Source: Albugo candida (Eukaryota > Oomycota > Peronosporomycetes > Albuginales > Albuginaceae). From it: a stretch of DNA of 28,558 bases. Numbering within the stretch: the stretch's first letter is position 1; every line of letters starts with the position of its first letter. The DNA is taken from positions 1 to 28,558 of the forward strand of contig CAJNAR010000086.1 of the NCBI GenBank assembly GCA_905220665.1, read 5' to 3'. The notes under the pieces are model-generated. The model had not been told where the DNA came from. It searched no databases and saw only the letters and a program-made list of their open reading frames with translations. The position numbers were made by a program, and so were the translations under genes. Below, piece after piece: positions 20,932 through 28,558 of this stretch.

Positions 20932-21814
20932 CTATGCATGGGATCACATAACAGATCAGCGCATCTTCAAGGTCACAAAGACGCGAACATGGTTACACAT
21001 TTCTTTTCAAAAGGTGACGTGTTTATGGAAGCTTTCTCAGAGAACTTGAGACAGATTGCAGAATTTGGAAATATTCTAATGCAAGTGGTTTCGCTGGGGT
21101 CAATACATGACACCCCAAAACTCATGTTTCCTGGTCCCTAGTGAAAAAGGAAAAACACGATGACTGCAAACTTGGGATGGTCGAGTGGAATAGATTATCG
21201 GATCTCCAAGGTCACAAAGACTCGAACATCGTTACACATTTCTTTCCGAAAGGTGACGTGTTTATGGAAGCTTTCTCAGAGAACTTGAGACAGATTGCAG
21301 AATCTGCGAATATTCTAATGCAAGTGGTTAGCTGGGGTCAATACATGACATCTCAAACTCACGTTTTCTGGTCCCTAGTGAAAAAGGAAAAACACGATGA
21401 CTGCAAACTTGGGATGGTTGAGTGGTCTACGATCAACGTTAGGACATGCTGTGTTCAGAACCGTGATTCTCCCACATAACAATACTGCATATTGAAGCAT
21501 TAAACAATTCAGACTATCACACAAAGAATGAATGTGCTCCTGACCAGTCTTGCGAGCTACGACTTCGCTCTTTCTCTTTTATATACCTGACAAAAACCAA
21601 CAGTCGTTTTCTATATGGACGGTAATGAAACAGCATATTCAAGACTTAATGTCCTAACATGTGATAACAAAGGAAAACAAAGTAGCCAAGTGCAACAAAC
21701 TACTTTGCACAATACACTTGCGTAGAGCAGTTATATAGTTAATTGGATTGACTGATGTTTGAGTCTCTATATGAAATCTAGAAATAGGTCAGACTCGTTC
21801 TATTTTATTTGCAG
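20932..21814 (+). repeat. Unit 28, double (A 20932-21180; A' 21181-21417; B 21418-21814)
   Basis: Exact 883-bp unit. A' is open from the ATG at 21177 to a stop at 21479 (100 aa: one repeat plus the B-encoded tail). B has the aacaattcag variant and accgtgatt. Confidence 0.97.
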
Positions 21815-22696
21815 CTATGCATGGGATCACATAACAGATCAGCGCATCTTCAAGGTCACAAAGACGCGAACATGGTTACACATTTCTTTTCAAAAGGTGA
21901 CGTGTTTATGGAAGCTTTCTCAGAGAACTTGAGACAGATTGCAGAATTTGGAAATATTCTAATGCAAGTGGTTTCGCTGGGGTCAATACATGACACCCCA
22001 AAACTCATGTTTCCTGGTCCCTAGTGAAAAAGGAAAAACACGATGACTGCAAACTTGGGATGGTCGAGTGGAATAGATTATCGGATCTCCAAGGTCACAA
22101 AGACGCGAACATCGTTACACATTTCTTTCCGAAAGGTGACGTGTTTATGGAAGCTTTCTCAGAGAACTTGAGACAGATTGCAGAATCTGCGAATATTCTA
22201 ATGCAAGTGGTTAGCTGGGGTCAATACATGACATCTCAAACTCACGTTTTCTGGTCCCTAGTGAAAAAGGAAAAACACGATGACTGCAAACTTGGGATGG
22301 TTGAGTGGTCTACGATCAACGTTAGGACATGCTGTGTTCAGAACCGTGATTCTCCCACATAACAATACTGCATATTGAAGCATTAAACAATTCAGACTAT
22401 CACACAAAGAATGAATGTGCTCCTGACCAGTCTTGCGAGCTACGACTTCGCTCTTTTTTTTTATATACCTGACAAAAACCAACAGTCGTTTTCTATATGG
22501 ACGGTAATGAAACAGCATATTCAAGACTTAATGTCCTAACATGTGATAACAAAGGAGAACAAAGTAGCCAAGTGCAACAAACTACTTTGCACAATACACT
22601 TGCGTAGAGCAGTTATATTGTTCATTGGCTAGACTGATGTTTGAGTCTCTATACGAAATCTAGAAAAAGGTCAGACTCGCTCTATTTTATTTGCAG
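21815..22696 (+). repeat. Unit 29, double (A 21815-22063; A' 22064-22300; B 22301-22696)
   Basis: 882 bp, near copy of unit 28, with A' open to 22362. B has aacaattcag, ttttttttatata, ggagaac and the beta haplotype with ggctagact. Confidence 0.97.
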
Positions 22697-23579
22697 CTAT
22701 GCATGGGATCACATAACAGATCAGCGCATCTTCAAGGTCACAAAGACGCGAACATGGTTACACATTTCTTTCCGAAAGGTGACGTGTTTATGGAAGCTTT
22801 CTCAGAGAACTTGAGACAGATTGCAGAATTTCAGAATGTTCTTATGCAAGTGGTTAGCTGGGGTCAATACATGACATCTCATAACTCACGTTTCCTGGTC
22901 CCTAGTGAAAAAGGAAAGACACGATGACTGCAAACTTGGGATGGTCGAGTGGAATAGATTATCGGATCTCCAAGGTCACAAAGACGCGAACATGGTTACA
23001 CATTTCTTTTCAAAAGGTGACGTGTTTATGGAAGCTTTCTCAGAGAACTTGAGACAGATTGCAGAATTTGGAAATATTCTAATGCAAGTGGTTTCGCTGG
23101 GGTCAATACATGACACCCCAAAACTCATGTTTCCTGGTCCCTAGTGAAAAAGGAAAAACACGATGACTGCAAACTTGGGATGGTTGAGTGGTCTACGATC
23201 AACGTTAGGACATGCTGTGTTCAGAACCATGATTCTCCCACATAACAATACTGCATATTGAAGCATTAAACAATTCAGACTATCACACAAAGAATGAATG
23301 TGCTCCTGACCAGTCTTGCGAGCTACGACTTCGCTCTTTTTTTTTATATACCTGACAAAAACCAACAGTCGTTTTCTATATGGACGGTAATGAAACAGCA
23401 TATTCAAGACTTAATGTCCTAACATGTGATAACAAAGGAGAACAAAGTAGCCAAGTGCAACAAACTACTTTGCACAATACACTTGCGTAGAGCAGTTATA
23501 TAGTTAATTGGATTGACTGATGTTTGAGTCTCTATACGAAATCTAGAAAAAGGTCAGACTCGTTCTATTTTATTTGCAG
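22697..23579 (+). repeat. Unit 30, double (A 22697-22944; A' 22945-23183; B 23184-23579)
   Basis: 883 bp. A ends ggaaagacac. A' resembles A downstream of its start (acatggtta, ttttcaaaagg, tttcgctgggg), so it is an A'/A recombinant. B has aacaattcag. Confidence 0.96.
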
Positions 23580-24225
23580 CTATGCATGGGATCACATAAC
23601 AGATCAGCGCATCTTCAAGGTCACAAAGACGCGAACATGGTTACACATTTCTTTTCAAAAGGTGACGTGTTTATGAAAGCTTTCTCAGAGAACTTGAGAC
23701 AGATTGCAGAATTTCAGAATGTTCTTATGCAAGTGGTTTCGCAGGGGTCAATACATGACACCCCAAAACTCATGTTTCCTGGTCCCTAGTGAAAAAGGAA
23801 AAACACGATGACTGCAAACTTGGGATGGTTGAGTGGTCTACGATCAACGTTAGGACATGCTGTGTTCAGAACCATGATTCTCCCACATAACAATACTGCA
23901 TATTGAAGCATTAAACATTTTAGACTATCACACAAAGAATGAATGTGCTCCTGACCAGTCTTGCGAGCTACGACTTCGCTCTTTCTCTTTTATATACCTG
24001 ACAAAAACCAACAGTCGTTTTCTATATGGACGGTAATGAAACAGCATATTCAAGACTTAATGTCCTAACATGTGATAACAAAGGAAAACAAAGTAGCCAA
24101 GTGCAACAAACTACTTTGCACAATACACTTGCGTAGAGCAGTTATATAGTTAATTGGATTGACTAATGTTTGAGTCTCTATACGAAATCTAGAAAAAGGT
24201 CAGACTCGTTCTATTTTATTTGCAG
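23580..24225 (+). repeat. Unit 31, simple (A 23580-23828; B 23829-24225)
   Basis: Exact 646-bp unit, ttt-cag allele and gcagggg tail. B has the standard aacattttag, unlike its neighbours on both sides. Confidence 0.96.
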
Positions 24226-25109
24226 CTATGCATGGGATAACATAACAGATCAGCGCATCTTCAAGGTCACAAAGACGCGAACATGGTTACACATTTCTTT
24301 TCAAAAGGTGACGTGTTTATGGAAGCTTTCTCAGAGAACTTGAGACAGATTGCAGAATTTGGAAATATTCTAATGCAAGTGGTTTCGCTGGGGTCAATAC
24401 ATGACACCCCAAAACTCATGTTTCCTGGTCCCTAGTGAAAAAGGAAAAACACGATGACTGCAAACTTGGGATGGTCGAGTGGAATAGATTATCGGGTCTC
24501 CAAGGTCACAAAGACGCGAACATGGTTACACATTTCTTTTCAAAGGTGACGTGTTTATGGAAGCTTTCTCAGAGAACTTGAGACAGATTGCAGAATTTGG
24601 AAATATTCTAATGCAAGTGGTTTCGCTGGGGTCAATACATGACACCCCAAAACTCATGTTTCCTGGTCCCTAGTGAAAAAGGAAAAACACGATGACTGCA
24701 AACTTGGGATGGTTGAGTGGTCTACGATCAACGTTAGGACATGCTGTGTTCAGAACCGTGATTCTCCCACATAACAATACTGCATATTGAAGCATTAAAC
24801 AATTCAGACTATCACACAAAGAATGAATGTGCTCCTGACCAGTCTTGCGAGCTACGACTTCGCTCTTTTTTTTTTATACACCTGACAAAAACCAACAGTC
24901 GTTTTCTATATGGACGGTAATGAAACAGCATATTCAAGACTTAATGTCCTAACATGTGATAACAAAGGAAAACAAAGTAGCCAAGTGCAACAAACTACTT
25001 TGCACAATACACTTGCGTAGAGCAGTTATATTGTTCATTGGCTTGACTGATGTTTGAGTCTCTATACGAAATCTAGAAAAAGGTCAGACTCGTTCTATTT
25101 TATTTGCAG
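24226..25109 (+). repeat. Unit 32, double (A 24226-24474; A' 24475-24712; B 24713-25109)
   Basis: About 883 bp. A' is again an A'/A recombinant and has an A-run deletion (ttttcaaaggtg) that breaks the frame, plus tcgggtctcc. B has aacaattcag and a T-tract ending tatacacc. Confidence 0.95.
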
Positions 25110-25832
25110 CTATGCATGGGATCACATAACAGATCAGCGCATCTTCAAGGTCACAAAGACGCGAACATGGTTACACATTTCTTTCCGAAAGGTGACGTGT
25201 TTATGGAAGCTTTCTCAGAGAACTTGAGACAGATTGCAGAATTTGGAAATATTCTAATGCAAGTGGTTAGCTGGGGTTTATGAAAGCCTTCTCAGAGAAC
25301 TTGAGACAGATTGCAGAATTTCAGAATGTTCTTATGCAAGTGGTTTCGCAGGGGTCAATACATGACACCCCAAAACTCACGTTTCCTGGTCCCTAGTGAA
25401 AAAGGAAAAACACGATGACTGCAAACTTGGGATGGTTGAGTGGTCTACGATCAACGTTAGGACATGCTGTGTTCAGAACCGTGATTCTCCCACGTAACAA
25501 TACTGCATATTGAAGCATTAAACATTTTAGACTATCACACACAGAACGAATGTGCTCCTGACCAGTCTTGCAAGCTACGACTTCGGTCTTTCTCTTTTAT
25601 ATACCTGACAAAAACCAACCGTCGTTTTCTATATGGACGGTAATGAAACAGCATATTCAAGACTTAATGTCCTAACATGTGATAACAAAGGAGAACAAAG
25701 TAGCCAAGTGCAACAAACTACTTTGCACAATACACTTGCGTAGAGCAGTTATATTGTTCATTGGCTTGACTGATGTTTGAGTCTCTATACGAAATCTAGA
25801 AAAAGGTCAGACTCGTTCTATTTTATTTGCAG
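25110..25832 (+). repeat. Unit 33, simple plus 77-bp partial duplication (A 25110-25435; B 25436-25832)
   Basis: 723 bp with the 77-bp junction at 25277. B is the first of the 3' subfamily: cacacacagaacg, cttgcaagc, cttcggtc and caaccgtcg. Confidence 0.96.
25277..25353 (+). repeat. 77-bp partial duplication of module A (copy in unit 33)
   Basis: Same junction as at 2298. The first copy reads atggaagctttc and the second atgaaagccttc, so the duplicated half came from elsewhere as a block rather than arising here. Confidence 0.9.
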
Positions 25833-26477
25833 CTATGCATGGGATCACATAACAGATCAGCGCATCTTCAAGGTCACAAAGACGCGAACATGGTTACACA
25901 TTTCTTTCCGAAAGGTGACGTGTTTATGGAAGCTTTCTCAGAGAACTTGAGACAGATTGCAGAATTTCAGAATGTTCTTATGCAAGTGGTTAGCTGGGGT
26001 CAATACATGACATCTCATAACTCACGTTTCCTGGTCCCTAGTGAAAAAGGAAAGACACGATGACTGCAAACTTGGGATGGTTGAGTGGTCTACGATCAAC
26101 GCTAGGACATGCTGTGTTCAGAACCATGATTCTCCCATATAACAATACTGCATATTGAAGCATTAAACATTTTAGACTATCACACACAGAACGAATGTGC
26201 TCCTGACCAGTCTTGCAAGCTACGACTTCGGTCTTTCTCTTTTATATACCTGACAAAAACCAACCGTCGTTTTCTATATGGACGGTAATGAAACAGCATA
26301 TTCAAGACTTAATGTCCTAACATGTGATAACAAAGGAGAACAAAGTAGCCAAGTGCAACAAACTACTTTGCACAATACACTTGCGTAGAGCAGTTATATT
26401 GTTCATTGGCTTGACTGATGTTTGAGTCTCTATACGAAATCTAGAAAAAGGTCAGACTCGTTCTATTTTATTTGCAG
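25833..26477 (+). repeat. Unit 34, simple (A 25833-26080; B 26081-26477)
   Basis: 645 bp, ttt-cag allele with tctcataactc tail and ggaaagacac. B is of the 3' subfamily, with aacgctagg and cccatataac. Confidence 0.96.
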
Positions 26478-27438
26478 CTATGCATGGGATCACATAACAG
26501 ATCAGCGCATCTTCAAGGTCACAAAGACGCGAACATGGTTACACATTTCTTTCCGAAAGGTGACGTGTTTATGGAAGCTTTCTCAGAGAACTTGAGACAG
26601 ATTGCAGAATTTGGAAATATTCTAATGCAAGTGGTTAGCTGGGGTCAATACATGACATCTCATAACTCACGTTTCCTGGTCCCTAGTGAAAAAGGAAAGA
26701 CACGATGACTGCAAACTTGGGATGGTCGAGTGGAATAGATTATCGGATCTCCAAGGTCACAAAGACGCGAACATGGTTACACATTTCTTTCCGAAAGGTG
26801 ACGTGTTTATGGAAGCTTTCTCAGAGAACTTGAGACAGATTGCAGAATTTGGAAATATTCTAATGCAAGTGGTTAGCTGGGGTTTATGAAAGCCTTCTCA
26901 GAGAACTTGAGACAGATTGCAGAATTTCAGAATGTTCTTATGCAAGTGGTTTCGCAGGGGTCAATACATGACACCCCAAAACTCACGTTTCCTGGTCCCT
27001 AGTGAAAAAGGAAAAACACGATGACTGCAAACTTGGGATGGTTGAGTGGTCTACGATCAACGTTAGGACATGCTGTGTTCAGAACCATGATTCTCCCACA
27101 TAACAATACTGCATATTGAAGCATTAAACATTTTAGACTATCACACACAGAACGAATGTGCTCCTGACCAGTCTTGCAAGCTACGACTTCGGTCTTTCTC
27201 TTTTATATACCTGACAAAAACCAACCGTCGTTTTCTATATGGACGGTAATGAAACAGCATATTCAAGACTTAATGTCCTAACATGTGATAACAAAGGAAA
27301 ACAAAGTAGCCAAGTGCAACAAACTACTTTGCACAATACACTTGCGTAGAGCAGTTATATTGTTCATTGGCTTGACTGATGTTTGAGTCTCTATACGAAA
27401 TCTAGAAAAAGGTCAGACTCGTTCTATTTTATTTGCAG
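26478..27438 (+). repeat. Unit 35, double plus 77-bp partial duplication (A 26478-26725; A' 26726-27041; B 27042-27438)
   Basis: 961 bp. The 77-bp junction lies at 26883, here inside an A' rather than an A. B is of the 3' subfamily. Confidence 0.96.
26883..26959 (+). repeat. 77-bp partial duplication (copy in unit 35, inside A')
   Basis: Same gctgggg/tttatgaaagcc junction and internal alleles as the copies at 2298 and 25277, but in an A' context. Confidence 0.9.
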
Positions 27439-28558
27439 CTATGCATGGGATCACATAACAGATCAGCGCATCTTCAAGGTCACAAAGACGCGAACATGGT
27501 TACACATTTCTTTCCGAAAGGTGACGTGTTTATGGAAGCTTTCTCAGAGAACTTGAGACAGATTGCAGAATTTGGAAATATTCTAATGCAAGTGGTTTCG
27601 CTGGGGTCAATACATGACACCCCAAAACTCACGTTTCCTGGTCCCTAGTGAAAAAGGAAAAACACGATGACTGCAAACTTGGGATGGTCGAGTGGAATAG
27701 ATTATCGGATCTCCAAGTTCACAAAGACGCGAACATCGTTACACATTTCTTTCCGAAAGGTGACGTGTTTATGGAAGCTTTCTCAGAGAACTTGAGACAG
27801 ATTGCAGAATTTCAGAATGTTCTTATGCAAGTGGTTAGCTGGGGTCAATACATGACATCTCATAACTCACGTTTCCTGGTCCCTAGTGAAAAAGGAAAGA
27901 CACGATGACTGCAAACTTGGGATGGTCGAGTGGAATAGATTATCGGATCTCCAAGGTCACAAAGACGCGAACATGGTTACACATTTCTTTTCAAAAGGTG
28001 ACGTGTTTATGGAAGCTTTCTCAGAGAACTTGAGACAGATTGCAGAATTTGGAAATATTCTAATGCAAGTGGTTTCGCTGGGGTCAATACATGACACCCC
28101 AAAACTCATGTTTCCTGGTCCCTAGTGAAAAAGGAAAAACACGATGACTGCAAACTTGGGATGGTTGAGTGGTCTACGATCAACGTTAGGACATGCTGTG
28201 TTCAGAACCATGATTCTCCCATATAACAATACTGCATATTGAAGCATTAAACATTTTAGACTATCACACACAGAACGAATGTGCTCCTGACCAGTCTTGC
28301 GAGCTACGACTTCGCTCTTTTTTTTTTATATACCTGACAAAAACCAACAGTCGTTTTCTATATGGACGGTAATGAAACATCATATTCAAGACTTAATGTC
28401 CTAACATGTGATAAAAAAGGAAAACAAAGTAGCCAAGTGCAACAAACTACTTTGCACAATACACTTGCGTAGAGCAGTTATATTGTTCATTGGCTTGACT
28501 GATGTTTGAGTCTCTATACGAAATCTAGAAAAAGGTCAGACTCGTTCTATTTTACTTT
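27439..28558 (+). repeat. Unit 36, triple, cut by window end (A 27439-27687; A' 27688-27925; A' 27926-28164; B 28165-28558)
   Basis: A plus two A' modules. The first A' has ccaagttcac, as in unit 12. B begins as the 3' subfamily (cacacacagaacg) but returns to the common form from cttgcgagc, and has gataaaaaagg. The last bases read tattttacttt where other units read tattttatttg. Confidence 0.95.

Larger units (their letters stand above)
1..28558 (+). repeat. Two-level tandem array (646-bp unit with 237-bp inner module)
   Basis: The window is filled end to end by head-to-tail copies of A (about 249 bp), optional A' (237 bp) and B (397 bp) modules. Distances between successive ctatgcatggg starts are mostly 646 or 883 bp, with single cases of 1119 and 1357 bp and a few small indels. 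Copies differ by scattered substitutions and short indels only, so homogenisation is recent or continuing. No unique flank is present at either end, so the array extends beyond the window. A HindIII-type site (aagctt) in most A-type modules and an XbaI-type site (tctaga) in nearly every B follow the same periods. The lineage is inferred only as eukaryotic. Confidence 0.97.

Noticed and set aside
1..28558. CRISPR array
   Set aside because: Repeats are 237-646 bp and contiguous, with no short repeat/unique spacer alternation and no cas genes.
1..28558. Retrotransposon, LTR or DNA transposon array
   Set aside because: No reverse transcriptase, integrase or transposase reading frame, no terminal repeats bounding units, and no target-site duplications.
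1..28558. rDNA, 5S, histone or telomeric repeat cluster
   Set aside because: No recognisable rRNA or histone sequence and no short telomere-type repeat runs; gttagg occurs only as part of aacgttagg.

Overview
The whole window is one long tandem array. I find no conventional single-copy gene, rRNA, tRNA, transposase or CRISPR locus. All repeats are head-to-tail on the + strand. The AT-rich composition, the long array with two repeat levels, the splice-acceptor-like and TATA-like motifs, and the absence of packed ORFs suggest a eukaryotic nuclear satellite or amplified gene-like array. The species cannot be named from the sequence.

The array has three module types. Module A (about 249 bp) starts with ctatgcatggga and holds an open reading frame. 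Module A' (237 bp, exactly 79 codons) is a diverged copy of A that starts with tcgagtggaatag. Module B is 397 bp in nearly every unit, starts with ttgagtggtctac and ends in tattttatttgcag. The basic unit is A+B = 646 bp. Adding one, two or three A' modules gives 883, 1120 and 1357 bp. I count one partial leading unit plus 36 units, with 56 A-type modules (36 A and 20 A').

Region by region: from 1 to 15125, units without A' alternate strictly with units carrying one or more A' (D-S-D-S), a higher-order repeat of about 1529 bp. From 15126 to 20931 there are nine consecutive simple 646-bp units. From 20932 to 23579 there are three consecutive 883-bp units. From 23580 to the end the units are mixed, and a private B subfamily appears after 25436. 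A 77-bp partial duplication with the same junction recurs in three units (at 2298, 25277 and 26883).

Possible function is inference only. The A/A' frame encodes a 79-residue repeat with an amphipathic helix-like segment, and three A' copies join into one ORF at 14014-14790. Each B carries an A-box-like and a B-box-like motif followed by oligo-T (possible Pol III signals), then a TATA-like motif and a 36-residue ORF, and it ends in a good splice-acceptor-like sequence at the A boundary. So the array could be a plain satellite, an amplified small split gene, or a source of short RNA. The sequence alone does not decide.
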